Shown here in pieces: positions 18,069 to 27,264 of a stretch of DNA of 64,000 bases. The position numbers were made by a program, and so were the translations under genes. The stretch's first letter is position 1. The number at the start of each line of letters is the position of its first letter. The stretch is from NCBI RefSeq assembly GCF_013409255.1, contig NZ_JACCAS010000001.1, positions 1,302,001-1,366,000 of the forward strand. The letters are read 5' to 3'. The DNA is from Paraburkholderia bryophila (lineage in GTDB: Bacteria > Pseudomonadota > Gammaproteobacteria > Burkholderiales > Burkholderiaceae). Below the pieces are notes generated by a model. That model was not told the origin of the DNA, did no database searches, and was given only the letters and a program-made list of their open reading frames with translations.

Positions 18069-20546
18069 CTACGTATAACGGCGACTCTTGAAGGTGACTG
18101 TCCGCTTGTATTCCTCCATTGACCCGACGCGACGGATATTCGCCCATGTTCCCTTGTAGTAAGGGATGATGTTGCGGTCAGTCCACGTGGTGGTCACATC
18201 GTCCTGAATGCCGTTGACGTGGCCGAATACCATGAAGGTCTGGTCATGCTTTATTTCGGCTGCCGGATACGCCATTGCGTACGTGGACCCGAAGTCGTTG
18301 TAGACCTCGACGATGTCACCAGCTCCAATGGCAAGCTCCTGCGCGTCGGACGGGTTGATTTCAATATATGCCATCGGGTCACGGGAGCGGACGAATTCGT
18401 TGTACTGGTCGTGGTATACCGTTTGCCACACTTCGTTCGTACGCCCGTTGTTAATCCAGAAACGGTATTTTCCCTTCAGGTCTGCAATCGGCTTCGGCAG
18501 GCCCGGCCACGGCGATGGCTTGAACTGCGCCTTGCCGTCTGGTGTATCGAACTTGCTATCGGTGTACAGCATTTCGGTACCGATGAGCTTGCCGCCCTCC
18601 CACGCTTTTGTGGGCAGTTGTACCCCGTTGTTGGCCATTGCCCTGAGCCGTTCATAGGTGACCAGGTTGCCGGTATTGCCGCCCTGGCTATCGATTTTCC
18701 CCACGCCTGGTTGACCTGCGCGCCGGAAGCCATCGTTGAACGCGTCCTCCTCAGTCTTCCAGTCGAATCCGTCAAACCGCGAAGCCATCTTTGTGTTGCC
18801 GTCTTTGCGATACATGTCGCGCAGGGTGTTGGCAACACGCGCGGCGATGAGGCAATCCGGCATCGCGGTTCCCGGCGGGTCCATGAACCGCTCTGACAGA
18901 CGCATGCGGCGTTCACCGTTCATCGAAGTCAGGTTCATCTCACCAGGATGCGTCGCTGGCAGCATGAGGTGTGCCGCCTCTTCCAGCTTTGTCGGATAGA
19001 TATTGATGCTCGTGACAAACAGGCCGCCCTTGGTCGTCGCGTCATAAATGATGTCGACCATCTGTTCCGTGGTTGCACCCCGAGCACCCTGCATCGCGTC
19101 CTTCACAATCTGCGAGCGGCGCAGGACAACTTCACGCAACCCCTGCGCGTTGTTGCTCGTCTGGAAGTTGTTGCACGCCCACCAGGTCATCATCCTTCCC
19201 TTGCCGTGGATGAGTTCCTGGTCGATGTATATTTTTGTGTCGCCCGGATACGGCGGGCGCGTGTAGCCCTCCTGGTGACCGCCCATACGCACACAACCCG
19301 TGCCTCGTCGGCCAACGTTGTGCGTCGCGAGGACGAGGTCGACGAGCGAGGACTGAATCAGGTAGTTGTCGTTGCCCCAGATAATGCCTTTTTCATAGCT
19401 GTGCATCGCTCGTGGCATCTGACCCGGAGCCTTCGGTTTGTATGACCATTCCGCCGCCTGCCGAATCTTCTCAACGGGGACCCCAGTAATCTTGCTGCAG
19501 TCGTCCATCGACAGCTTGTTGGTCTGAACAGCGGCGTCGAACCCATTCGTGTGGGCAGCAATGAAGTCCCTATCTATCCAGCCCTGCTGTACGACGTAGG
19601 TGAAGAGCCCGTTGAACAGCGCGATGTCAGTACCTGGCTGAATATCCAGATGAAGCACATTGTCCTTACCTGCTACCTGTTCTGCGACCGCAATCGTCGC
19701 CGTACGCCGTGGGTCCACGAAAATCACCTTCGTCTTCGGAGACGCCTCACCAGGGAAGCGTTTCTGCTTCTTGTCAGCGGTCGCGCCTGTTAGATTCGGC
19801 ACCCAGTGATTCAGGAAATAGTTCGTCTGCGTCTCGTACGAATTCGCGCCGATAGACCAGATGACATCAGCCAGTTCGGCGTCCTCATACGAGTTGTTCA
19901 GTTCGCCAACACCCATCTCGCGCGTGGCGTGGCACTCCGAGTTGTACGCCGGACGATTGTGGATACGGACCATCGGGGTTTGCAGCGCTGTAAACATCAG
20001 CTTGCCGGAGCCCCAGGTGTTTTCGAATCCACCTCCGGCACCACCATGGTCAAAGGCGGAAAACACGATGCCACTCGGGCCATCCTTATCCAGCACCTTC
20101 TTCATCAGGCCAGCATAGAGGGCCATGGCCTGGTCCCAATCCGTATCGACCCACTGGTCGCTCATATATACGCGCGGATACTTCAACCGCTCCTGGGTTA
20201 TCCCGTCGGCCGTATACATGTATGACGCCATCTTCCCGCCCCGCGTCGAACTCAAGCCGCTATTCACGACGCAAGCCTTGTCCGGAACAATCATGATGGT
20301 ATGGCGGGAGCCATCGCGGTCAGCAACCACGTTCTCCATCGCAGGCGTCATGATGAGCGTGAGCGGGGGCAACTGCTTGCGGAAATCCACGCCAAGCGCA
20401 TTCTGGTCCGGCGCCCGGCCACCCTCCTGGCCTTCCGGCCACTTGTAGACGTGATACCCACATCCGACGATGCAGAAGTGGCAGGTCAGGTTGGTTCGCT
20501 GGGCCGTGACCGGCGGTAGAGCGATGCGGTCCTTGTCGTTAGCCAT
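18069..20546 (-). CDS. aioA: Arsenite oxidase large subunit AioA
   Basis: An 825-residue molybdopterin protein that oxidises arsenite to arsenate in the periplasm. The N-terminal [3Fe-4S] site is CHFCIVGC (C22, C25, C29), lacking the fourth cysteine as expected in Aio enzymes. The bis-MGD domains follow ([12 protein letters not shown], then VDPRRTATI, then [14 protein letters not shown]). There is no signal peptide, consistent with export together with the Tat-signal-bearing AioB. It starts 17 bases after the aioB stop with GAGGAG upstream. Length is typical for the family. Confidence 0.95.
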   Translation of the reverse strand: MANDKDRIALPPVTAQRTNLTCHFCIVGCGYHVYKWPEGQEGGRAPDQNALGVDFRKQLPPLTLIMTPAMENVVADRDGSRHTIMIVPDKACVVNSGLSSTRGGKMASYMYTADGITQERLKYPRVYMSDQWVDTDWDQAMALYAGLMKKVLDKDGPSGIVFSAFDHGGAGGGFENTWGSGKLMFTALQTPMVRIHNRPAYNSECHATREMGVGELNNSYEDAELADVIWSIGANSYETQTNYFLNHWVPNLTGATADKKQKRFPGEASPKTKVIFVDPRRTATIAVAEQVAGKDNVLHLDIQPGTDIALFNGLFTYVVQQGWIDRDFIAAHTNGFDAAVQTNKLSMDDCSKITGVPVEKIRQAAEWSYKPKAPGQMPRAMHSYEKGIIWGNDNYLIQSSLVDLVLATHNVGRRGTGCVRMGGHQEGYTRPPYPGDTKIYIDQELIHGKGRMMTWWACNNFQTSNNAQGLREVVLRRSQIVKDAMQGARGATTEQMVDIIYDATTKGGLFVTSINIYPTKLEEAAHLMLPATHPGEMNLTSMNGERRMRLSERFMDPPGTAMPDCLIAARVANTLRDMYRKDGNTKMASRFDGFDWKTEEDAFNDGFRRAGQPGVGKIDSQGGNTGNLVTYERLRAMANNGVQLPTKAWEGGKLIGTEMLYTDSKFDTPDGKAQFKPSPWPGLPKPIADLKGKYRFWINNGRTNEVWQTVYHDQYNEFVRSRDPMAYIEINPSDAQELAIGAGDIVEVYNDFGSTYAMAYPAAEIKHDQTFMVFGHVNGIQDDVTTTWTDRNIIPYYKGTWANIRRVGSMEEYKRTVTFKSRRYT

Positions 20547-20562
20547 TTTCAGCTCCTCGAAC

Positions 20563-21087
20563 TCAAAGAACGTTGGCCTGACGGCCGTAGATGAGACCGT
20601 CCACGCCGATTGCGGTTACGCCGCCTGTCTTCTCGTCATACTGAAGGCGCACGCGTGGAAGATTTTCAGTGGCTTGCCCGATAATCATCTGTCCGGCCTT
20701 CTCGGCGTCGAACATGCTGAAATGGCAAGGACACTTGAAAACCTTTGTCGCCGGCTCGTACATGACGGGACAGCCCATGTGGGTACACATGGCGCTGTAG
20801 GCCACGATATCGCCATCGGGGCCAACGCCGCCTGGCACACGCCCCCCCATCTTGATTGCGACGCAAGGCGATGCGGCGTCCGGGTACGTGAATGAGACCG
20901 GCGCATTGAGCGCCATGCTTCCAGCGTGGGCTACGGGTTTTCTCGGATACGGGAGATTCGTCTTGCTGGTATCCACGGGGTTCGCGGCAGAAGCCACGTT
21001 AGGCGCAAGCGCGGACGCAGCAGTCGCCGCAATCGAACCACCGCTGAGTTTCAGAAATGTACGGCGGCCGACTTTGAGTTCGGACAT
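20563..21087 (-). CDS. aioB: Arsenite oxidase Rieske subunit AioB
   Basis: A 174-residue Rieske protein that takes electrons from AioA. The Tat signal is visible ([12 protein letters not shown], then an Ala-rich stretch to ASAA). The [2Fe-2S] ligands are in CTHMGCP and CPCHFS; the second cysteine of CTHMGC and that of CPCH are the pair that can form the disulfide. The start at 21087 has AAAGGAGG upstream. It is the first gene of the aioBA-moaA operon behind a sigma-54 promoter. No cytochrome c gene follows, so the electron acceptor must be encoded elsewhere. Confidence 0.93.
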   Translation of the reverse strand: MSELKVGRRTFLKLSGGSIAATAASALAPNVASAANPVDTSKTNLPYPRKPVAHAGSMALNAPVSFTYPDAASPCVAIKMGGRVPGGVGPDGDIVAYSAMCTHMGCPVMYEPATKVFKCPCHFSMFDAEKAGQMIIGQATENLPRVRLQYDEKTGGVTAIGVDGLIYGRQANVL

Positions 21088-21140
21088 GGTCTCCTCCTTT
21101 GCTTGAATCTTGCTCGTGTAGTCGTTAGCATCGGATGAAG

Positions 21141-21156
21141 GGCAAGAGATATGCCA
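21141..21156 (-). promoter_or_regulatory. Sigma-54 promoter of aioBA
   Basis: Read leftwards the sequence is TGGCATATCTCTTGCC, fitting the -24/-12 pattern TGGCAC-N5-TTGC with the required 10 bases between GG and GC. Transcription would start near 21130, about 43 bases before aioB. AioR encoded next door is an NtrC-type sigma-54 activator, which fits. Confidence 0.8.
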
Positions 21157-21214
21157 TGCAGCCCAAAGTCCGCTGGACGCTTGCTCGCGGCAGGTTTTCA
21201 AGCAGTAGACGTGA

Positions 21215-21244
21215 TGAACCCTATTACCGTCCGGTAACGGTTCA
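21215..21244. promoter_or_regulatory. Palindrome, candidate AioR site
   Basis: A nested inverted repeat: TGAACC pairs with GGTTCA on the outside, and TTACCG pairs with CGGTAA on the inside around TC. It lies about 60 bases upstream of the aioBA -24 element and 20 bases before the aioX start, where an enhancer protein would bind. The half site GTTAC...GTAA resembles the AioR box reported in other bacteria, as I recall it. Confidence 0.5.
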
Positions 21245-21263
21245 TATTGAGGAGGCAGCCGTT

Positions 21264-22142
21264 ATGTCACCACTTCGTAACGTTCGACGGCGGCAGGTTC
21301 TCCGCTTTGCACTGAGCATTCCTCTTCTTTCGTCCCTCAAGATTGCGTCCGCCAATGACGCGGCTTCAGTTGCGTTTGGGACAACGGCGGTCTTCCTGGA
21401 CGATGAAATCAACCTGCTCGACCGATGGAGTAGCGAACTCGGGAATGTATGTGGCGCGGATGTGAGGTTTGTGCAGCGCAATAGCTATCGCGAAATTGAT
21501 GACCTGCTTGCTGCCGGCCGACTGGACGTTGCGTGGGTTTGCGGATTCCCTTATGTCACGCATCCTCATACGATGCGCTTGATGGCGATACCGGACTATG
21601 GTGGCCAGCCTCTGTATCGTTCGTATCTGATTGTTCCGAGAAGCGATACGCAGACGACGCACATCACTCAACTCAGGAATCGGGTGTTCGCGTTCAGCGA
21701 CCCGGAGTCGAACTCTGGCTTCCTCGTTCCGACCACTGAGCTGATACGCGCGGGTATCCAGCCGAGCCGCTTTTTCAAGAAGTCCTTCTTCACCTATGCG
21801 CACAGGAAGGTCGTTGATGCGGTGACATCCGGGCTTGCAGATGCCGGCGAGATTGACGGATACGTCTACGACACCATCGAGAAACAGTACCCCGAGCGCA
21901 CTCGCAACGTACGGGTCGCATGGCGTTCCCCTCAATATGGTTTTCCTCCGATTGTCGGCCGCCATACGCTCGACGATGAATCATTTGTTCGCATTCAGCG
22001 CGCGCTGGTCGGCATGAAGGACCATCCCGCTGGCCAGGATGTACTGCAGCGATTGAATCTCGATGGCTTCGTGCCCGACAACGACAAGGTGTTTGACGGC
22101 ATCCGCCGGCTCGTGGCCATCCTGAACTCCGGACCCGTTTAG
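21264..22142 (+). CDS. aioX: Periplasmic arsenite-binding protein AioX
   Basis: A 292-residue PhnD-like periplasmic binding protein. AioX binds arsenite and activates the AioS kinase. The N-terminus is a secretory signal (RRRQVLRFALSIPLLSSL). Binding-fold features follow: VAWVCGFPYVTHP, SYLIVPRSDT, FSDPESNSGFLVPT. The ATG at 21264 has GAGGAGG upstream; longer frames from 21135 would run through the regulatory region. It is divergent from aioB and followed by aioS 10 bases later. Identity is supported by context and PhnD-like signature. Confidence 0.88.
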   Translation: MSPLRNVRRRQVLRFALSIPLLSSLKIASANDAASVAFGTTAVFLDDEINLLDRWSSELGNVCGADVRFVQRNSYREIDDLLAAGRLDVAWVCGFPYVTHPHTMRLMAIPDYGGQPLYRSYLIVPRSDTQTTHITQLRNRVFAFSDPESNSGFLVPTTELIRAGIQPSRFFKKSFFTYAHRKVVDAVTSGLADAGEIDGYVYDTIEKQYPERTRNVRVAWRSPQYGFPPIVGRHTLDDESFVRIQRALVGMKDHPAGQDVLQRLNLDGFVPDNDKVFDGIRRLVAILNSGPV

Positions 22143-22152
22143 GGCCGCGCAG

Positions 22153-23610
22153 ATGTTTTCCCATCTCAGTTACCGCTACAAGATTCCGCTCGCGCTGAGT
22201 GCGGTCATCCTGCTGACGGAACTGCTCGTGACCATCGCACTCGTGAGCGTCGCGATTTCCGACGCCAGAAATGACCTGGAGAGCAGTGCGCAGAATCTGT
22301 GTCGCGTGCTCACGCTATCGGTTAGGGACGCCCTGGTGAAGGATGACCTTTGGCGCGCCTTTGAGGTGATTCGGACTCCCGTGACAGTCAAGGAGCCCAC
22401 GAACCCATTAAAAGAAATCGTCCTCTTCGACGCGAAGGCTCGCGTCTATGCGTCGACGTCCCCACGAAAAGAACGCATCCAGAGTGTGGTCGCCCAGCTC
22501 CCTGCCCAGTTTGGCGCCGTCATCGCGCACCTCAACAGCGCCGGCGACCATTTCTTTTTCGACTTTCCTGGACTGCTCGCGACCCGCGACGTAACGGCCG
22601 GCATGCCGGTGGATTCGGACGACGGGAGCCGCCTGGGGTATGTGGTTCTGGTCTATGACGCGAACATTCTTTATGGCCGCATACGGACCACGCTAATCAA
22701 ACTCGCGGTGGCAACCGTGCCAGCGTTGTTGCTGCTCATACCGTTAGGCTGGGTCTGGGGTGACCGGATGGCGAAACCACTGTTGCGCCTCACAGCTGCC
22801 ATGGCGCGCATCGGAAAGGAGCATCCGGATAAGGTTAGGGCTGGAATCAGCGCGCAGGGAAACGACGAAATTGGCCAACTGGAACAGCAGTTCCATGCAA
22901 TGCTCGGCGAACTGGCCCAAAAGCAGGCGTTAGAACGTGAGGTCGTAGTCTCTGAGCGACTGGCGGCGGTAGGCCGGGTCGCAGCCGGCATCGCACACGA
23001 AATCAACAATCCGCTGGGCGGCATGTTGAACGCCATCGACACGCTCAACACCCACGGGGAGCCCGACGCCCAAACCAGAAAGACCCTGGGGCTCCTCGAG
23101 CGCGGTCTGGGGCAAATCCGTGCGACTGTTGGCGCATTGCTGTTTGAAGCGCGACTGGACTCACCAGCGATGAACCCGTCGGATTGGCAGGACTTGAAGC
23201 TGTTGATAGCTCCGCAGATACAGGCGAAGCAAGCGACGTTTCAGTGGGAAATCGAGCTGGACGAGGTGATTGCCTTACCCGCCCATCTGGTGCGCCAGCT
23301 CGTCCTCAACCTGCTGCTGAACGCCGTGAAAGCGGTAGAGGTCGGCGGGCAGGTGAATTGTCTTGTTGCTGCCCGAAAGGCTGCGCTACAGATAACGGTG
23401 TCAAACACCGGTCAGCACATATCCGGCGTAGCAATGGAGCATCTGTTTGAGCCGTTTGGGTCGGTAGCGGTAGCAGAGGGGCGGCGGTCTTATAGTCTCG
23501 GCCTGTGGGTGAGTTATCAAATCATTACGCAACTCGGTGGCACAATTTCAGTGGACAGCGCACCGGGGCAGACGTGTTTTGCGGTCCTTCTGCCTATTAC
23601 GTCTGCGTGA
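22153..23610 (+). CDS. aioS: Sensor histidine kinase AioS
   Basis: A 485-residue membrane kinase. There are two membrane segments (about residues 10-35 and 180-205) around a periplasmic domain, then HAMP. The phosphorylated histidine lies in GIAHEINNPLGG, and the ATP-binding domain carries LVLNLLLNAVKA and a SLGLWVS G-box variant. Many kinases have GLGL here, so the SLGL is slightly unusual. With AioX upstream and AioR downstream it forms the arsenite-sensing system. Confidence 0.9.
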   Translation: MFSHLSYRYKIPLALSAVILLTELLVTIALVSVAISDARNDLESSAQNLCRVLTLSVRDALVKDDLWRAFEVIRTPVTVKEPTNPLKEIVLFDAKARVYASTSPRKERIQSVVAQLPAQFGAVIAHLNSAGDHFFFDFPGLLATRDVTAGMPVDSDDGSRLGYVVLVYDANILYGRIRTTLIKLAVATVPALLLLIPLGWVWGDRMAKPLLRLTAAMARIGKEHPDKVRAGISAQGNDEIGQLEQQFHAMLGELAQKQALEREVVVSERLAAVGRVAAGIAHEINNPLGGMLNAIDTLNTHGEPDAQTRKTLGLLERGLGQIRATVGALLFEARLDSPAMNPSDWQDLKLLIAPQIQAKQATFQWEIELDEVIALPAHLVRQLVLNLLLNAVKAVEVGGQVNCLVAARKAALQITVSNTGQHISGVAMEHLFEPFGSVAVAEGRRSYSLGLWVSYQIITQLGGTISVDSAPGQTCFAVLLPITSA

Positions 23611-23624
23611 GACAGGAGAACATC

Positions 23625-24962
23625 ATGTCGAAGACGCTTATCTGTGTCGTTGAAGACGACTCCATCATGGGCGAGTCGTTAGCCGACCGCTTCCGCCTTG
23701 AAGGTTTCGACGTGGACTGGCACACAGATGGCGAATCTGCATTTAGTGCGTTGCAGGAGCGACCTTATCAAGCGGTCATCAGCGATATCAGGCTGCCGTT
23801 TATTTCGGGAGAGGAGCTCTTTTCACGTTTCGCAGCAGCTCATGCGTCGATTCCACCGTTTATTTTCATCACGGCCTACGCCTCGGTCGATACGGCGGTT
23901 TCCCTGCTAAAGAGCGGCGCTGCGGACTACGTTACCAAACCGTTTGATATCGGAGCGCTGGTTGAGAAGGTCCGATTGCTCACAGGAACTGCCATACCGG
24001 ACCACGCCATGCCCGCGCAGAGCGAGCTGGGGGTGTCAGAAGCGATGCGGCGTCTCGCCGAGCTTGTGCCAAGAGTCGCTGGTCGCGCCAAATCGATTCT
24101 GGTTACCGGCGAATCTGGAGTCGGCAAGGAAGTGCTCGCGCGGTTCATTCATCGGCATTCTCCCGGCGACACGCTTCCTTTCGTTGCAGTCAACTGTGGC
24201 GCTGTCCCTGACACGCTTATCGAATCCGAATTCTTCGGTCACGAGAGAGGAGCATTCACTGGTGCCGAGCGCCAAAAGAAGGGGTATTTCGAGCAGGCGG
24301 AGGGAGGCACGCTCTTTCTCGACGAGATTGGTGACTTGCCCTTGTCGATGCAGGTGAAGCTGCTGCGCGCGCTGCAGGAGCGTCGCATTACGAGAGTCGG
24401 CGGGGAGAGAGAGGTCGAAACGAACTTCCAGCTCGTTTGCGCGACCAATCGCGACCTTACGGAACTGGTCCGAGTCGGGAAGTTTAGGGAGGACCTGTTT
24501 TACCGCATCAACATCCTGCAGCTACGCATGCCCGCGCTTCGCGACCGGCCCGACGATGTTCTATGGCTTGCGCACCGCTTCGTGCGCGAGATAGCTGGTC
24601 GGCTCGGCGAGACGACGAAACTCTTTCACCCCTCGGCTGAGGCACGGCTCGCGACTTACGGTTGGCCCGGCAACGTGCGAGAGCTACAAAACCGTCTTGA
24701 GCGCGCGTGTATCGTGTGCTCCCGCAACATGCTCTTTTCGTCCGACATTTTCGAGGAAGATGGGTCGCAGGCGGCCGCGGCACTTGATATGGATACCCCG
24801 CTGGACGGCTACATGGCTGCATGTGAGAGTGCGTTCATTCGGGCCGCGTTGTTGCAGCACCTGGGGCATATTACTGAAACCGCCCACGCCCTTGGCATTT
24901 CCAGGAAGAGTCTCTGGGAAAAGATGCGTAAGCATGCGATTGCAGTCGAGCCGCTTCATTGA
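23625..24962 (+). CDS. aioR: NtrC-type response regulator AioR
   Basis: A 445-residue sigma-54 activator. The receiver domain has the acidic pocket VEDD, the phosphorylation Asp in VISDIRLP and Lys in VTKPFD. The AAA+ domain has GESGVGKE, the sigma-54 contact loop GAFTGA, and TLFLDEIGDLP. The Fis-type HTH is at the C-terminus (ITETAHALGISRKSLWEKM). The start at 23625 has AGGAGAACATC upstream. It is predicted to act on the -24/-12 promoter of aioBA and perhaps on aioX. Confidence 0.93.
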   Translation: MSKTLICVVEDDSIMGESLADRFRLEGFDVDWHTDGESAFSALQERPYQAVISDIRLPFISGEELFSRFAAAHASIPPFIFITAYASVDTAVSLLKSGAADYVTKPFDIGALVEKVRLLTGTAIPDHAMPAQSELGVSEAMRRLAELVPRVAGRAKSILVTGESGVGKEVLARFIHRHSPGDTLPFVAVNCGAVPDTLIESEFFGHERGAFTGAERQKKGYFEQAEGGTLFLDEIGDLPLSMQVKLLRALQERRITRVGGEREVETNFQLVCATNRDLTELVRVGKFREDLFYRINILQLRMPALRDRPDDVLWLAHRFVREIAGRLGETTKLFHPSAEARLATYGWPGNVRELQNRLERACIVCSRNMLFSSDIFEEDGSQAAAALDMDTPLDGYMAACESAFIRAALLQHLGHITETAHALGISRKSLWEKMRKHAIAVEPLH

Positions 24963-25001
24963 AAAGCGTAGGCCGGGTCAACACCTTGCAGGACTGCGGG
25001 C

Positions 25002-25310
25002 ATGGAAACTGAAGAGAACGACGGGATGCTTGAAATCCGGCTGGTACGGATACGTGGCCACGTGCAGGGCGTCGGCTATCGGGAAGCGTGTGTACGCCGT
25101 GCGACGGCGCTAGGCGTAACTGGATGGGTCCGTAACCGCCTGGACGGTTCGGTAGAGACAATGCTACAGGGCTCGCCGGAGCAGCTTGCCGACATGTGCG
25201 CCTGGTTAAGCGAGGGCATGTCCGCAGCGCTTGTCGACGAGCTTGCGGTCACCGAAGTGCAGCCACCCTTTGTCCGCTTCGACAACTTTGAGCGACTGCC
25301 CACTCTGTGA
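25002..25310 (+). CDS. acyP: Acylphosphatase
   Basis: A 102-residue protein with both acylphosphatase signatures: RIRGHVQGVGYRE (catalytic Arg) and GWVRNRLDGSVE (catalytic Asn). It hydrolyses acyl phosphates such as carbamoyl phosphate or 1,3-bisphosphoglycerate. It starts 39 bases after aioR in the same direction. An ATG at 25026 is an equally possible start. A link to arsenic is not established; 1-arseno-3-phosphoglycerate chemistry makes it tempting, but that is speculation. Confidence 0.9.
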   Translation: METEENDGMLEIRLVRIRGHVQGVGYREACVRRATALGVTGWVRNRLDGSVETMLQGSPEQLADMCAWLSEGMSAALVDELAVTEVQPPFVRFDNFERLPTL

Positions 25311-25328
25311 GTGCCTGCGATTCACCGA

Positions 25329-25354
25329 GAAGGGGAAAAGGTGTTCCCCCCTTC
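25329..25354. terminator. Hairpin between acyP and acr3
   Basis: GAAGGGG pairs with CCCCTTC, extended by GGGGAA/TTCCCC, between two convergent genes. No T-tract is present; it is a plausible bidirectional transcription barrier. Confidence 0.4.
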
Positions 25355-25424
25355 GTGAGACGTCGAAAATCGCCGACAGCGCTGCCAGCGCCGTCTCCTT
25401 AGAAGGCTACGGCGGCTGGCTAGG

Positions 25425-26498
25425 TCACGACGTCCGCTGATACCAGTGACGTGACGAATTGACGACTTTCACGACCATAAGCATGACCGGTACTTCTATG
25501 AGTACGCCGACCACTGTCGCGAGTGCCGCTCCCGATTTCAGACCGAAGAGACTAATCGCCGTCGCAACGGCCAGTTCGAAGAAATTCGACGCACCGATAA
25601 GACAGGACGGTGCCGCGACGTCATGCGACACGCCCAGCCGCCTGTTCGCCAGATAGGCAAGCGATGAATTTACGACGACCTGAATCAGAATCGGCACCGC
25701 AAGGAGCGCGATGACGAGTGGCTGGGCGATGATTTGCTCGCCTTGGAACGCGAAGAGGAGGACGAGCGTCAGCAGGAGCGCCGAAATCGAAAAGGGGCCA
25801 ATCTTGGCCAGAGCGCGCTGGAATACCGCTTCACCGCCGCGAAGAAGCATCTTTCGAAGCACCTGCGCAATGATGACAGGGATGACGATATACAGCACGA
25901 CCGACGTGAGCAGCGTATCCCACGGCACCGCAATGTTCGAAATGCCCAGGAGCAGGCCAACCACCGGCGCGAATGCGAAGACCATAATCAAGTCGTTCAG
26001 CGCGACCTGCGACAGGGTGAAGTATGGGTCGCCCTTCGTCAGTTGACTCCACACGAAGACCATCGCGGTGCAGGGCGCAGCAGCGAGGAGGATGAGCCCC
26101 GCGACATAACTGTCCAGCTGGTCCGCCGGCAATAGCGAGGCGAACACGTGGCGCACGAATACCCATGCCAGGAATGCCATGGTGAATGGCTTGACGGCCC
26201 AGTTGATAACCAGGGTGACACCAATGCCCTTCAACTGGGTGCGCACCCTCCCAAGCGAAGCGAAGTCGATACGCAGAAGCATCGGGATAATCATCACCCA
26301 AATGAGAATCCCGACCGGGATGTTGACGTGGGCGACCTCGAGCGTAGACACAGTGTGGACCGCGCCGGGCAGCAACTTCCCGAGAACGATGCCGACCACG
26401 ATACACAGCGCGACCCAAACGGACAGATAGCGCTCGAAGAATCCGATACCGCTGGGTGCCTTCCGCGCGGCCTTCGCGACTGTTTGACTGCCTGCCAT
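25425..26498 (-). CDS. acr3: ACR3-family arsenite efflux permease
   Basis: A 357-residue membrane protein with about ten transmembrane segments, matching the ACR3/BASS superfamily. The essential cysteine is in LAAAPCTAMVFVWS (TM4) and the conserved glutamate in GASNFFELAVATAI (TM9). It exports arsenite using the proton gradient. The gene begins 2 bases after the stop of the thioredoxin-type arsC, so the two form an operon read leftwards. Length is typical. Confidence 0.95.
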   Translation of the reverse strand: MAGSQTVAKAARKAPSGIGFFERYLSVWVALCIVVGIVLGKLLPGAVHTVSTLEVAHVNIPVGILIWVMIIPMLLRIDFASLGRVRTQLKGIGVTLVINWAVKPFTMAFLAWVFVRHVFASLLPADQLDSYVAGLILLAAAPCTAMVFVWSQLTKGDPYFTLSQVALNDLIMVFAFAPVVGLLLGISNIAVPWDTLLTSVVLYIVIPVIIAQVLRKMLLRGGEAVFQRALAKIGPFSISALLLTLVLLFAFQGEQIIAQPLVIALLAVPILIQVVVNSSLAYLANRRLGVSHDVAAPSCLIGASNFFELAVATAISLFGLKSGAALATVVGVLIEVPVMLMVVKVVNSSRHWYQRTS

Positions 26499-26500
26499 CG

Positions 26501-27016
26501 TTACTCTCCTTTCTCGCGCAGCGATGTGCCGATGTTCTGCATTTCCTGCTGGACAGCAAGACGGTCGAGCTTTTCGAATGGCAGGTTCGTGAAAAGCTCA
26601 ATGCGCTTTTTCATCTGCACGAATGCTTGCAGAAAGGCCTTTCGCTTATCGTCGTCCGAGCCCTCGGCTCTGGACGGGTCAGATACACCCCAGTGCGCTT
26701 TTGCCGGATGGCCGGGCCATATCGGGCAAACCTCTCCTGCCGCGTCATCGCAGACGGTGAAGATGAAATCAATATGGGGCGCGCCGTCTTCGGCGAATTC
26801 GTCCCAGCTCTTGCTGCGCATCCCTTCGGTCGAAATTCCCTGCGAGCGCAGGAGGTCAATCGCGAATGGGTTCGGAGCCGTGCCCGGGTGGCTGCCGGCG
26901 CTGTAGCCGACGAAGCGGTCGCCAGCGAGCTGGTTGAGCGCTGCCTCTGCAAGGATAGAACGCGCGGAATTGTGCGTACAGAGGAAAAGGACGTTGTATT
27001 TACGATGTTCGGTCAC
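26501..27016 (-). CDS. arsC: Thioredoxin-type arsenate reductase
   Basis: A 171-residue protein of the low-molecular-weight phosphatase-like ArsC group. The CX5R phosphate loop is FLCTHNSARS near residue 14. I choose a GTG start at 27016 because GGAG lies 6 bases upstream; ATG codons further up (27061, 27094) have no site and overlap the operator. It is cotranscribed with acr3. Together with the glutaredoxin-type enzyme at 15.6 kb, it gives the island two independent arsenate reductases. Confidence 0.9.
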   Translation of the reverse strand: MTEHRKYNVLFLCTHNSARSILAEAALNQLAGDRFVGYSAGSHPGTAPNPFAIDLLRSQGISTEGMRSKSWDEFAEDGAPHIDFIFTVCDDAAGEVCPIWPGHPAKAHWGVSDPSRAEGSDDDKRKAFLQAFVQMKKRIELFTNLPFEKLDRLAVQQEMQNIGTSLREKGE

Positions 27017-27062
27017 GTGGTTCTCCAGCCCGTTGTTGGATACGGCTTGTTGTATCGACATC

Positions 27063-27076
27063 TCCAATATAATGGA
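27063..27076. promoter_or_regulatory. ArsR-type operator, arsC2-acr3
   Basis: TCCAATATAATGGA is a perfect 4-bp-arm palindrome followed by AATG. It lies 47 bases upstream of the GTG start of the second arsC. The same pattern recurs before pstS, arsH and the gene at 36004. Confidence 0.55.
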
Positions 27077-27139
27077 AATGTTGGTTTGCGGCAAGCGGCC
27101 CAGCCCGCATGATGCCTCAGCCGTAGCGGACCAATTTCG

Positions 27140-27196
27140 TCGTCACAGAAAATTCACGCAGCCAATCCTTGTCACTGGAATGTCACGAACTATACT
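27140..27196 (+). promoter_or_regulatory. Pho boxes and -10 of pstS
   Basis: TTGTCACTGGAATGTCAC (27169-27186) has two 7-base PhoB half sites at the correct 11-base spacing, compared with consensus CTGTCAT-AWAW-CTGTCAY. A weaker copy, TCGTCACAGAAAATTCAC, is at 27140-27157. TATACT at 27191-27196 can serve as the -10. PhoB is encoded at the end of the same operon, so the operon should be autoregulated. Confidence 0.7.
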
Positions 27197-27220
27197 TAGC
27201 ATCCCGACAGTCGTAACGTA

Positions 27221-27234
27221 TCTAGTTTTATGGA
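27221..27234. promoter_or_regulatory. ArsR-like site in pstS leader
   Basis: TCTAGTTTTATGGA followed by AATG shares the right arm and downstream bases of the arsC2-acr3 operator; the left arm has one mismatch. It lies between the presumed -10 and the pstS start, where a repressor could block elongation. Confidence 0.4.
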
Positions 27235-27264
27235 AATGATGCTTACTTTCTGAGGATGACCAAC

